From Chryseobacterium sp. R2A-55 (lineage in GTDB: Bacteria > Bacteroidota > Bacteroidia > Flavobacteriales > Weeksellaceae): a stretch of 64,000 nt of DNA. The notes below the pieces were generated by a model. It searched no databases and was not told where the DNA came from. It saw nothing but the letters and a program-made list of their open reading frames with translations. The stretch is taken from assembly GCF_021401085.1 (NCBI RefSeq), contig NZ_JACBFP010000002.1:372001-436000 (forward strand), given 5' to 3'. Shown in pieces: positions 54,067 through 62,539 of the stretch. A program made the translations under genes and the position numbers. Within the stretch, counting starts at the first letter, position 1; each line of letters starts with the position of its first letter.

Positions 54067-54915
54067 TTAAACCGTGTCCATGAAGCTTTTTTCTACCTTA
54101 TTGAATATGATGGTTCCAATTGCTAAAATAATGAAAATTATCAAGGTGCTGATTCCCAGCATTAAAGCCGAGAAATCCCCTTTGCCGAGCCAACCGTATT
54201 TAAAACATTCAAAGATTCCGGTGAGCGGATTGCACATCGCTAATTTTTTCCAGATTCCGGAGAGTGCAGAAACCGGATAGATGACCGGAGTCGCATACAT
54301 ATAAAGACTGACGCCGAATCCCAGAAGCATGTTGAGGTCCCGGTATTTCGTGGTCAGCGCAGAAAAAATCATTCCCGCTCCCAGTGCAAACGCTGCCATC
54401 AGTAAAATGAGAAACGGAGTCGCCAAGATCCATAAATTGGGATCAACTTCCCCTTTGTACCAATAATAAAAGAAAAAGCAAAGAAAAAGCAGAAACTGCA
54501 CTCCAAACTTCATGAGGTTGGAAATTACTACCGAAATTGGAGTGACTAAGCGCGGAAAGTAAACCTTACCAAAAATCGATGCATTTCCTGTGAAAGTGGA
54601 AGAAGTCCCGGTCAGACAGCTTGAAAAATAATTCCATAAAGTGACTCCCACCAGATAAAATAAAATCATTGGAGCGCCGTCTGTGGGAAGTTTCGCCAGG
54701 TTGCCGAACACGAAGATGTAAACCAGCGTGGTGAAAATCGGATTGATGAAAAACCAAATCGGTCCCAATATCGTTTGCTTGAAACTGGAAACGAAATCCC
54801 GTTTCACAAACATGTAAATCAAATCCCTGTAACGCCAGACTTCGCCAAGCTTAAGCCCGAAAAGGGAATGGTGGGATTCAATGGTTTCTGTCCATTGTTG
54901 TTGTGGTTCGGTCAT
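54067..54915 (-). CDS. wzm: Polysaccharide ABC exporter, permease subunit (Wzm)
   Basis: A 282-residue ABC-2 permease with six transmembrane helices. ELIYMFVKRDFVSSFKQTILGPIWFFINPIF-type residues (YMFVKRDFV, LGPIWFFI) form the N-terminal signature, and ATPVIYPVSAL with NPLTGIFECFKYGWLGKG the C-terminal one. It is paired with Wzt 61 bases downstream. The ATG at 54915 (MTEPQQQW) is preferred to an in-frame TTG at 54939. Confidence 0.92.
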   Translation of the reverse strand: MTEPQQQWTETIESHHSLFGLKLGEVWRYRDLIYMFVKRDFVSSFKQTILGPIWFFINPIFTTLVYIFVFGNLAKLPTDGAPMILFYLVGVTLWNYFSSCLTGTSSTFTGNASIFGKVYFPRLVTPISVVISNLMKFGVQFLLFLCFFFYYWYKGEVDPNLWILATPFLILLMAAFALGAGMIFSALTTKYRDLNMLLGFGVSLYMYATPVIYPVSALSGIWKKLAMCNPLTGIFECFKYGWLGKGDFSALMLGISTLIIFIILAIGTIIFNKVEKSFMDTV

Positions 54916-54955
54916 TTGTGCACAATGTATCTTTAACAAAAATAAACCAAATTAT

Positions 54956-55927
54956 TCAATTTCTGTTCAATTCTGTTCTTCCGAGGAATACTGATGTCAA
55001 AAATAAAGGTACATAAAGTCGGGTTTCATAAAGAATTCCCCCATAAAAAGACATGAAGATGTATGGAATTGCAAAAAAATGGAAGATCACAATGTTTCTG
55101 ACCGCGGTTCTGTCCTTCGCGATGATGAGCGAGAAGGCAAAAAACACCAGCCAAAAGAAAATTCCCAGCCAATTTCTGAAAAGTCTGAAATTAAGCGCAA
55201 GAAGGTTATTGTCATGGGTTGCGAATCTCCCGAAATAGAGCCGTACTCCAAAATAAACGACCACAAATGACAGGACCAGGAAAATAACCGGGATCAGGAA
55301 TTTTTTTCCGGTGCCGGATTTCGCAAACAGAATGGTGGCCGCGAGGGAAATGGAAAGCGCCGAAGTCTCCCTGTTCAGGGATGAAATGACCATGATCAGC
55401 ATCAGCACTGCTAAGATGGACCATGATTCTTTGTGCAGAAATTTTAAAAATACCCAAAAAAACAGTAAAAGAAAAAAATAACTGCTGCAATCGTATGGAA
55501 CAATGACGAACTGGGTAATGATTATTGCGAATAGTGACGCAGAAATCAAGAGGGTTTTTTCTGTTTCAGTGGCAATGAAATATTTGCTTTCTGTGATGAA
55601 AACCATCATGATCGCAGAAAGGACGGTGAAAAAAGTATTCAGAACCGCGAAGGAAATGTAAAAACCCGGATCTGCACCTTTGTCCCAAAGGTAAGGCGTG
55701 ATCTTGATCCCGAAAGGCATTGATTTGATGAGCGCATCAACCGATTCCAGCATGTAGCTGCTCAGAATCCGGTACTGGTAAATCCCGTTGCCGTACTGCT
55801 GATGAAAAGTCTCCTCATTAAAAAGAACCGAAGAATAAACGTTTGCATAGGAAAAATAGATGAAAATACTGGCTAAGAAAGCCAGCGCCGCAGCGAAAAC
55901 GAGTTTTGAAAATAGGTTTAATTTCAA
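54956..55927 (-). CDS. Uncharacterised polytopic membrane protein
   Basis: A 323-residue inner-membrane protein with eight or nine hydrophobic helices. A periplasmic loop after the first helix carries FHQQYGNGIYQYRILSSYMLES, with aromatic and polar residues. The Arg-rich stretch SSLNRETSALSIS (near residue 200) is distinctive. Its place between ugd and wzm suggests a role in the polysaccharide pathway, for example as a small GT-C-like or polymer-handling protein, but no family is recognised. Confidence 0.65.
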   Translation of the reverse strand: MKLNLFSKLVFAAALAFLASIFIYFSYANVYSSVLFNEETFHQQYGNGIYQYRILSSYMLESVDALIKSMPFGIKITPYLWDKGADPGFYISFAVLNTFFTVLSAIMMVFITESKYFIATETEKTLLISASLFAIIITQFVIVPYDCSSYFFLLLFFWVFLKFLHKESWSILAVLMLIMVISSLNRETSALSISLAATILFAKSGTGKKFLIPVIFLVLSFVVVYFGVRLYFGRFATHDNNLLALNFRLFRNWLGIFFWLVFFAFSLIIAKDRTAVRNIVIFHFFAIPYIFMSFYGGILYETRLYVPLFLTSVFLGRTELNRN

Positions 55928-55959
55928 ATTCCAACAGTTTAATTCTTACTAAAACTCAC

Positions 55960-57270
55960 TTATTTCACGGTTTTCCTTCCAATGGACTTATAATAAAATC
56001 CGGAGTTTTCTACTTTATCGATGGCAAACATATTTCTACCATCGAAAATGGCTTTGTTTCTCATTTTTTTTGACATCAGTTCGAAATTTGGATTTTTGAA
56101 CTCGCTCCATTCAGTGGCGATTAAAAGTGCATCTGCGTTTTCCAAAGCGGAATACATGTCTTTGGCGTAGGAAATTTGGTCGCCCAATATTTTCCGCACA
56201 TTTCCTTCGGCGATGGAATCATAAGCAATGATTTCGGCGCCTTTTTCCATTAGCATCCGGATGTTGTCTAAAGAAGAAGCTTCTCTGATGTCATCTGTAT
56301 TTGCTTTAAAGGCAAGTCCCCACAAAGCAATTTTTTTACCTTTTAGATCTCCGTTGAAATAATTTTCAATTTCAGAAACCAGGATGGTTTTCTGTTTTTG
56401 GTTCACGTTTTCGGTTGCTTCCAGGATTTGAAAATCAAAATTTTCCTGTTTTCCCGATTTGATCAGTGCTTTGACATCTTTTGGAAAGCAGCTTCCACCA
56501 TAACCGATTCCCGGGAAAAGAAACCGATGCCCAATTCTGTCGTCACTGCCCATTCCAAGGCGCACCTTGTCCACATCTGCACCCACTTTTTCACAATAAT
56601 TGGCGATTTCATTCATGAAAGTGATTTTCACTGCAAGGAATGAATTGGCGGCATATTTCGTGAGCTCAGAGGATTTTTCATCCATGAAAATAATGGGAAT
56701 CCCTGTGTTGGTAAAGGGTTGGTAAATCTGAGCCATGATTTCTTTTGCTTTTTCGGAGCTGCTTCCCACGATGACTCTTGCAGGATTCATGGAATCTTCC
56801 AGAGCAAAACCTTCGCGCAAAAATTCCGGATTGGAAACCACATCAAAAGGAATGGTGGTTTTTGCAGCAATGGTTTCCCGAACTTTGTCTGCAGTTCCCA
56901 CGGGAACGGTCGATTTGTTGACAATAACTTTGTAACCGGTCATCATTTCACCTATATCACTGGAAACCTTTAATACATAGGACAGATCCGCAGAGCCGTC
57001 TTCTCCGGGTGGAGTGGGTAAAGCAAGATAAATGACTTCACTTTTATCCAGTGCTTCTTTTAATTCGGTAGTGAAAAATAATCTTTGTGCCTGAATATTC
57101 CGCAGGAACATTTCCTCCAGATTGGGTTCGTAAATAGGAACGATGCCATTTCGCATTCCTTCCACTTTTTTTTTGTCAATGTCCACACAATAGACATTGT
57201 TTCCCAACTCTGCCAAAGTTGTTCCGGTGACCAGACCCACGTAACCGGTTCCTACGATTGTGATATTCAT
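55960..57270 (-). CDS. ugd: UDP-glucose 6-dehydrogenase
   Basis: A 436-residue enzyme that oxidises UDP-glucose to UDP-glucuronate with two NAD. MNITIVGTGYVGLVTGTTLAELG is the NAD-binding start, VNKSTVPVGT and NPEFLREGFALEDSMNPARVIVG are the middle motifs, and PGIGYGGSCFPKD holds catalytic Cys261. The ATG at 57270 gives the family start; 9 extra codons to 57297 are rejected. It is the first gene of the large minus-strand operon. A TAttTTTG box lies at 57302 down to 57295, with no clear -33. Confidence 0.93.
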   Translation of the reverse strand: MNITIVGTGYVGLVTGTTLAELGNNVYCVDIDKKKVEGMRNGIVPIYEPNLEEMFLRNIQAQRLFFTTELKEALDKSEVIYLALPTPPGEDGSADLSYVLKVSSDIGEMMTGYKVIVNKSTVPVGTADKVRETIAAKTTIPFDVVSNPEFLREGFALEDSMNPARVIVGSSSEKAKEIMAQIYQPFTNTGIPIIFMDEKSSELTKYAANSFLAVKITFMNEIANYCEKVGADVDKVRLGMGSDDRIGHRFLFPGIGYGGSCFPKDVKALIKSGKQENFDFQILEATENVNQKQKTILVSEIENYFNGDLKGKKIALWGLAFKANTDDIREASSLDNIRMLMEKGAEIIAYDSIAEGNVRKILGDQISYAKDMYSALENADALLIATEWSEFKNPNFELMSKKMRNKAIFDGRNMFAIDKVENSGFYYKSIGRKTVK

Positions 57271-57429
57271 CTTTTTTTTGCTCCAATTAGAGGACAAAAA
57301 TAGGTAAAAATTGTCTTAACTTTTTTTGTTTGCCGAAATTATTGCAAGCCCAATGGCGAATTGGCTTGATTTCGAAAATGGGTTATATTGTTGATTATCA
57401 ATGTTTATTTTTTCCTAAAGAATTAAATT

Positions 57430-57460
57430 TTTGCTTTTTCAGATAAAATGCCTATCTTTG
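57430..57460 (+). promoter_or_regulatory. Promoter of the rimP-nusA-infB operon
   Basis: TTTG (57430-57433), 19 bases, then TATCTTTG (57453-57460): a complete match to the Bacteroidota promoter consensus. The mRNA should start near 57466, about 56 bases before rimP. Confidence 0.8.
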
Positions 57461-57484
57461 CAACCGGATTTACGGAAAAAAATG

Positions 57485-57512
57485 AAAAGGCCTTCGGAAG
57501 AAAGCCTTTTTT
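57485..57512 (+). promoter_or_regulatory. Terminator-like hairpin in the rimP leader (candidate attenuator)
   Basis: AAAAGGC (57485-57491) pairs with GCCTTTT (57504-57510), enclosing a small CTT/AAG stem, and is followed by T bases to 57512. It lies between the promoter and the first gene, where there is no upstream plus-strand gene to terminate. A 15-codon frame (57482-57529) runs through it and ends 5 bases past the rimP start. Confidence 0.5.
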
Positions 57513-57521
57513 CGTACCGAA

Positions 57522-58001
57522 ATGATTGAGAATATGGATTTCAGAAGTAAAATAGAAGAGTTATTAAACGGCTTTCTTGCAGAAAGGGCAGATTTGTTCC
57601 TGATTGATCTGAAGATTTCTGCAGCTGACGAGGTGACAGTGATTTTGGATGGCGATCATGGGGTTTCCCTTCAAGATTGTCTGGATGCGAGCAGAGCCAT
57701 TGAATTCAATATGGATCGGGAAGAACACGATTTTTCACTTCAGGTGATGAGTGCGGGTTTGAGCGAGCCGCTTAATTCCGAGAGACAGTTCCGGAAAAAT
57801 ATCGGCCGCGATTTGGATGTCCTTTTGAAAGATGACACCAAAATAGAAGGCGAATTGGGGAAGGTGGACAAAGACAGAATCACTTTGGTTCTGCGCTACC
57901 GAAAACCAAAAGAAATTGGAAAAGGAAAAATGGATGTGGTGGAAGAGAAAGAAATTCCCTACACCGAAATTAAAAAAGCACTGGTTGCAATAAAATTTTA
58001 A
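57522..58001 (+). CDS. rimP: Ribosome maturation factor
   Basis: A 159-residue protein for maturation of the small ribosomal subunit. It has the two-domain layout of RimP: an N-terminal alpha/beta domain (ADLFLIDLKISAADEVTVILDGDHGVSLQDCLDASRAIEF) and a C-terminal SH3-like barrel (about residue 90 on). QVMSAGLSEPLNSERQFRKNIGRDL is the usual linker. The start may be 57522 or Met5 (57534). It precedes nusA by 64 bases, as in many bacteria. Confidence 0.93.
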   Translation: MIENMDFRSKIEELLNGFLAERADLFLIDLKISAADEVTVILDGDHGVSLQDCLDASRAIEFNMDREEHDFSLQVMSAGLSEPLNSERQFRKNIGRDLDVLLKDDTKIEGELGKVDKDRITLVLRYRKPKEIGKGKMDVVEEKEIPYTEIKKALVAIKF

Positions 58002-58065
58002 CATAACTTTGGATTGATGGTGATTCAATCATTCATCGACAATCTATTATCATTTATATTATATT

Positions 58066-59313
58066 ATGAACGGTTTAGCACTGATAGAAGCATTTGGCGA
58101 TTTCAAGGAAGAAAAAAGCATCAGCAAAACGGAATTGATGGCAATCATTGAGGATTCACTGAAAACCCTTTTGAGAAAGAGATTTGATTCTGATGACCAT
58201 TTCGACGTCATTGTGAATCCTGATAAGGGAGATTTCCAGATCTTTTTAAATAAAACCATTGTAGAAGATGAGATGTCTGAAGACGACGATTTGGAAATTG
58301 AAATTTCCGAAGCCAAGAAAATCGATCCCACCTTCGAGGTAGGCGAAGATTACACGGTGGAGATCCCGATCGAACAATTGGGAAGAAGAAGTATTTTGAC
58401 TTTGAAACAGATTCTGGCAACCAAATTGCAGGAGCACAACAATGCGGTTTTATATGAGCAATTCCACGACAGAATTGGCGAGATTGTGGTGGGGGAAGTT
58501 CATCATATCCGTCACAAACATGTAATTTTGTTGGATGATGAAGACAATGAATTCATCCTGCCTAAAGAAAATCAAATTCCTTCAGACTTTTTTAAAAAAG
58601 GAGAAAACATCAGAGCAATTGTGGAGAGTGTAGATTTCAAAGGATCAAAACCTCAAATCATTGTTTCCAGAACCGCTCCGAAATTTCTGGAAAAATTGCT
58701 GGAATTAGAAATCCCGGAAATCCAGGACGGCACCATCATCCTGAAAAAGGTAGTGAGAATCCCGGGTGAAAAAGCAAAAATTGCCGTGGATGCCTATGAT
58801 GACAGAATCGACCCGGTTGGAGCGTGTGTGGGGGTAAAAGGTTCCAGGATTCATGGTGTAGTACGTGAACTGAAGAATGAAAATATCGATGTGATCCAAT
58901 GGTCTAAAAATCCAGAAATCATGGTGAAAAGAGCACTTGGAAATGTAACTGTGAACAAGATCGAAATCAATCCGGAAACCAATTACGCTTTGGTTTATAC
59001 GCCGGTGGAGGAAATTTCCAGAGTGATCGGTAAACAGGGACAGAATATCCGTTTGGCTTCGTGGTTGAGTGGATTTGAGATTGACGTTTACAGAGAAACC
59101 AGTGAAGATGATGACGTGGAACTGAAAGAATTTGCCGGAACTGAAGAGGGCGATATCGAGCAGTGGATCATCGACGAGTTCCAGAAAGTAGGATTAAACA
59201 CAGCGAAAAGTGTTTTAGATAAAGATACAGATGACCTGTTGAACATGACCGATTTGGAAGAAGAAACCATCGAGGAAGTCAAGCAAATCTTAAGGGAAGA
59301 ATTTGAGGATTAA
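58066..59313 (+). CDS. nusA: Transcription termination/antitermination factor NusA
   Basis: A 415-residue RNA-polymerase-binding protein. Order: N-terminal domain (1-125), S1 RNA-binding domain (about 130-200, GEVVVGEVHHIRHKHVILL-type), and two KH domains (about 225-345) including PVGACVGVKGSRIHGVVREL and VIGKQGQNIRLASWL. The acidic C-terminal tail ends in EVKQILREEFED; the extra acidic repeats of E. coli NusA are absent. It influences pausing and termination and often controls its own operon; the leader hairpin before rimP is a natural target. Confidence 0.95.
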   Translation: MNGLALIEAFGDFKEEKSISKTELMAIIEDSLKTLLRKRFDSDDHFDVIVNPDKGDFQIFLNKTIVEDEMSEDDDLEIEISEAKKIDPTFEVGEDYTVEIPIEQLGRRSILTLKQILATKLQEHNNAVLYEQFHDRIGEIVVGEVHHIRHKHVILLDDEDNEFILPKENQIPSDFFKKGENIRAIVESVDFKGSKPQIIVSRTAPKFLEKLLELEIPEIQDGTIILKKVVRIPGEKAKIAVDAYDDRIDPVGACVGVKGSRIHGVVRELKNENIDVIQWSKNPEIMVKRALGNVTVNKIEINPETNYALVYTPVEEISRVIGKQGQNIRLASWLSGFEIDVYRETSEDDDVELKEFAGTEEGDIEQWIIDEFQKVGLNTAKSVLDKDTDDLLNMTDLEEETIEEVKQILREEFED

Positions 59314-59384
59314 TCCACCACAAATGATAATTTGACTGAGCTTCGGGGATTTTATGCTCCTTAAATCTGCAAAAAACGGTCATT

Positions 59385-59407
59385 AAAGTTAAAATAGGTT
59401 AACTTTG
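59385..59407 (+). promoter_or_regulatory. Possible internal promoter and dyad before infB
   Basis: AAAGTTA and TAACTTT form a 7-base dyad (59385-59406), and TAacTTTG (59400-59407) matches the -7 element, 32 bases before the infB ATG. No -33 TTTG is seen. Confidence 0.35.
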
Positions 59408-59439
59408 CCAAAATTTTTAAATAATAGTTTAGATTATAC

Positions 59440-62229
59440 ATGCCCAAAATTAGAGTAAATAAAGCGTTAAAGGAATTCAATATTTCATTGGACCGTCTCA
59501 AGGATTTTCTGAAAGAACGGAAAATCGATTTTGACGGAAGCCTGAACGCGCAATTGGATGAATCGGCATATGATGCGTTGAGCGGAGAGTTTGCGAAAGA
59601 TAGTGAACAAAAGAAAGCTTCGCACGAGGTAGTGATCACCAAGGTTCCGGAAGAAAAACTTGAAATTGAACCTTCGAAACCGGAAGTGATCCGTGCGAAA
59701 GCCTCTGTGAAACCTGAAACAAAAGTTTTGGGCAAAATCGATTTGGAGCCTAAAAAACCTGAGCCACAGGAAGCTGCAAAGCCGGAATCCAAACCGGAGC
59801 CGGTGATTGAGCCGGTCTCTGAAAGGCAGGAGTTCAAGATTCTGGATAAAATTGACCTTTCGCAGATAGAAGGACACAAACCAAAAGCAAACAAAGAAAC
59901 AGCGGTTGAAAAGCAGGAAAAACCAGCACCTCAAGTAGAGGAAACTCCTGCTAAAAATGTGGAAACTCCTAAAGTTACAGAAAACCCGAAAACACAGGCA
60001 AATCAGGAAGCGGGAACTTCGCAGCCTGAAAAAATTGAGACCGTTTACCAAAAACTGGACGGGCCGAAAATCCTGAAACAGACCGTTGACCTTTCCCAGT
60101 TCAACAAACCAAAATCTACAGGAGCCGGTGCGAAGAAAAAGAGAAAACGCATCGAAAAACCTGGAACACCGGGAGCGGGAAATCAGCAGACTCAAGGCGG
60201 CACACAAGGAAACAGACCTGCGCAAGGGCAGGGCGGAAACCGTCCCGGAGGTGCACCGCAAGGCGGCGGACAAAACAGGAGAGGCGGAAGCAGAAGGAAT
60301 GCCCCAACTATGCCAGTGGAACTGACCGATGAGCAAGTTAAAAATCAAATTAAAGAAACCCTGGAAAAACTGACCCAGAAAGGAGGTAAAAACAAAGGGG
60401 CAAAATACAGGAAAGAGAAAAGAGTTTACAGAAGGGAACAGGATGAGCTTCAGCAGGAAATTGATGCAGCAGACAGAACTCTGAAGGTGACGGAATTCAT
60501 CACCGTGGGGGAATTGGCAAGCCTGATGAACGTGAGTCCGACCGAGGTGATTTCAGCTTGTTTCTCGCTTGGAGTCATGGTGACCATGAACCAGCGTCTG
60601 GAAGCGGATACCTTATTGCTGGTGGCAGATGAATTCGGATACAAAATTGAATTCTCTGATGCGGATTTAGAAGAATCGGTGGCAGAAGAGGAACCGGATT
60701 CGGAAGAAGATCTGGTGCCGAGAGCTCCCATTGTAACCGTAATGGGACACGTGGATCACGGTAAAACTTCGCTACTTGACTATATCAGAAAAACAAACGT
60801 AATTGCCGGTGAATCCGGTGGAATTACGCAGCATATCGGTGCATACAACGTGAAACTGGAAAACGGTCAGCGAATCACCTTCCTGGATACTCCGGGTCAC
60901 GAAGCGTTTACCGCAATGCGTGCAAGAGGTGCGCAAATCACCGACATCGTGATCATTGTAATTGCAGCAGACGACGACGTGATGCCTCAAACCAAAGAAG
61001 CGATTTCCCACGCGCAAGCGGCGGGAGTTCCGATGATTATTGCTTTAAACAAAGTAGATAAGCCGAACTCTAATCCTGACAATATTCGCCAACAGCTTTC
61101 TGCCATGAATATTTTGGTGGAAGAATGGGGCGGAAATGTGCAATCGCAGGAAGTTTCGGCGAAGTTTGGAAACAATATGGATCAGCTTCTGGAGAAAGTG
61201 TTGCTTCAGGCGGAAATGCTGGAACTAAAGGCAAATCCCAATAAACTTGCAAACGGAGTGGTCATTGAAGCCTCTTTGGATAAAGGACGAGGTTATGTGA
61301 CTACCATGTTGGTGCAAGCCGGAACTTTGAAAGTGGGAGATTATGTTTTGGCCGGAAAAAATCACGGTAAAGTGAAAGCGATGCTGGATGAAAGAGGAAA
61401 ACCTATGCAGGAAGCCGGACCTTCTATTCCAGTCACTATTTTAGGATTGGATGGAGCGCCGACAGCTGGAGATAAATTCAGGGTTTTTGAAGATGAAAGA
61501 GAAGCGAAAACCATTGCAACCAAGAGGGAGCAATTGCAGCGTGAACAATCTATCAGAACCAAAAAACACCTAACTCTTGATGAGCTTGGCCGGCGAATCG
61601 CACTTGGCGACTTTAAAGAACTCAATATTATCCTTAAAGGTGACGTGGATGGTTCAGTGGAAGCACTTTCCGATCAATTGCAAAGTTTGTCCACCGAGGA
61701 AATCAGCGTGAACATCATTCACCAGGGAGTTGGTCAGATTACCGAATCCGACGTCCTATTAGCTGCCGCCTCAGATGCGATTATGATTGGGTTTAATGTG
61801 AGAGCCGGTGCAAACGCAAAAGATTTGGCAGACAAGGAAGAAATTGAAATCAGAACCTATTCTGTAATCTATGCTGCCATTGATGACGTGAAAGAAGCCA
61901 TGGAAGGCATGTTGTCTCCTGAAATTAAAGAGCAGGTGATTGGCAACGTGGAAATCCGAGAAGTTTTCAGGATTTCTAAAGTAGGATCAATCGCAGGTTG
62001 TATGGTTCTGAGCGGTAAGGTCACCAGAAACTCTAAAATCAGATTGCTGAGAGACGGAATCGTGAAGTTCGATGGAGAGCTGGAAAGCTTGAAACGATTC
62101 AAAGACGATGTAAAAGAAGTAACAAAAGGCTACGAATGTGGATTGAATATCAAGGGATATAACGATATTGAGATCGGCGATATCCTGGAAGTTTATGAAG
62201 AAGTAGCGGTGAAGAAGAAACTGAAATAA
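59440..62229 (+). CDS. infB: Translation initiation factor IF-2
   Basis: A 929-residue GTPase that places fMet-tRNA on the ribosome. N-terminal IF2_N subdomain: [24 protein letters not shown]. Residues about 60-290 are a long low-complexity linker, Lys/Glu/Pro-rich then Gly/Gln/Asn-rich. A second IF2_N-like domain precedes the G domain: G1 GHVDHGKTS (near residue 432), [15 protein letters not shown], and NKVDKP. C-terminal domains II-IV follow. It is the last gene of the operon, with a strong terminator behind it. Confidence 0.97.
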   Translation: MPKIRVNKALKEFNISLDRLKDFLKERKIDFDGSLNAQLDESAYDALSGEFAKDSEQKKASHEVVITKVPEEKLEIEPSKPEVIRAKASVKPETKVLGKIDLEPKKPEPQEAAKPESKPEPVIEPVSERQEFKILDKIDLSQIEGHKPKANKETAVEKQEKPAPQVEETPAKNVETPKVTENPKTQANQEAGTSQPEKIETVYQKLDGPKILKQTVDLSQFNKPKSTGAGAKKKRKRIEKPGTPGAGNQQTQGGTQGNRPAQGQGGNRPGGAPQGGGQNRRGGSRRNAPTMPVELTDEQVKNQIKETLEKLTQKGGKNKGAKYRKEKRVYRREQDELQQEIDAADRTLKVTEFITVGELASLMNVSPTEVISACFSLGVMVTMNQRLEADTLLLVADEFGYKIEFSDADLEESVAEEEPDSEEDLVPRAPIVTVMGHVDHGKTSLLDYIRKTNVIAGESGGITQHIGAYNVKLENGQRITFLDTPGHEAFTAMRARGAQITDIVIIVIAADDDVMPQTKEAISHAQAAGVPMIIALNKVDKPNSNPDNIRQQLSAMNILVEEWGGNVQSQEVSAKFGNNMDQLLEKVLLQAEMLELKANPNKLANGVVIEASLDKGRGYVTTMLVQAGTLKVGDYVLAGKNHGKVKAMLDERGKPMQEAGPSIPVTILGLDGAPTAGDKFRVFEDEREAKTIATKREQLQREQSIRTKKHLTLDELGRRIALGDFKELNIILKGDVDGSVEALSDQLQSLSTEEISVNIIHQGVGQITESDVLLAAASDAIMIGFNVRAGANAKDLADKEEIEIRTYSVIYAAIDDVKEAMEGMLSPEIKEQVIGNVEIREVFRISKVGSIAGCMVLSGKVTRNSKIRLLRDGIVKFDGELESLKRFKDDVKEVTKGYECGLNIKGYNDIEIGDILEVYEEVAVKKKLK

Positions 62230-62262
62230 TTCATTTCTAGAGCATAAAATAATTGATTAAGG

Positions 62263-62286
62263 CCTGTCTTCGGACAGGTTTTTTTA
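62263..62286 (+). terminator. Intrinsic terminator after infB
   Basis: CCTGTC (62263-62268) and GACAGG (62273-62278) are closed by a TTCG tetraloop and followed by seven T. This is a textbook strong terminator. Confidence 0.92.
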
Positions 62287-62481
62287 TTGCCAAGGGTCTA
62301 AAATGGAAACGTTCTAAAATATAAATATGGGCATTGTAGAACAGATACCAAAACCGATGGCGGGCTGTCGAAATGTAAACAATCCATGAATAAAGTTGAG
62401 GGTTGTCTAATTTTAAGTTGGCACAATATTTTTTTTTCCGTTTTATTGCGTGAATAAGAGGGATCAGCGCTATAACGATAA

Positions 62482-62512
62482 TTGTTTAGGTTAAATATTT
62501 TTAACATATTTG
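62482..62512 (+). promoter_or_regulatory. Promoter of the SusC-type receptor gene
   Basis: TTG (62482-62484), 20 bases, then CATATTTG (62505-62512), one base off the TAnnTTTG consensus. It lies 27 bases before the ATG. Confidence 0.55.
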
Positions 62513-62539
62513 CGGGCTAAATATTAAAATAATATTAAA

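Larger units (their letters stand above)
62230..62539. other. Intergenic region between infB and the SusC-type gene
   Basis: About 310 bases. The left part has the infB terminator (62263-62286); the right part has the promoter at 62482-62512. The middle is AT-rich with no credible gene. Just before the next ATG an AATATTAAAAT direct repeat occurs twice. Confidence 0.55.

Noticed and set aside
59485-60348. Long open frame (287 codons) on the minus strand inside infB
   Set aside because: It lies opposite the low-complexity Lys/Glu/Pro linker of IF-2; its protein is a Phe/Arg/Ser-rich mirror of that composition with no domain.
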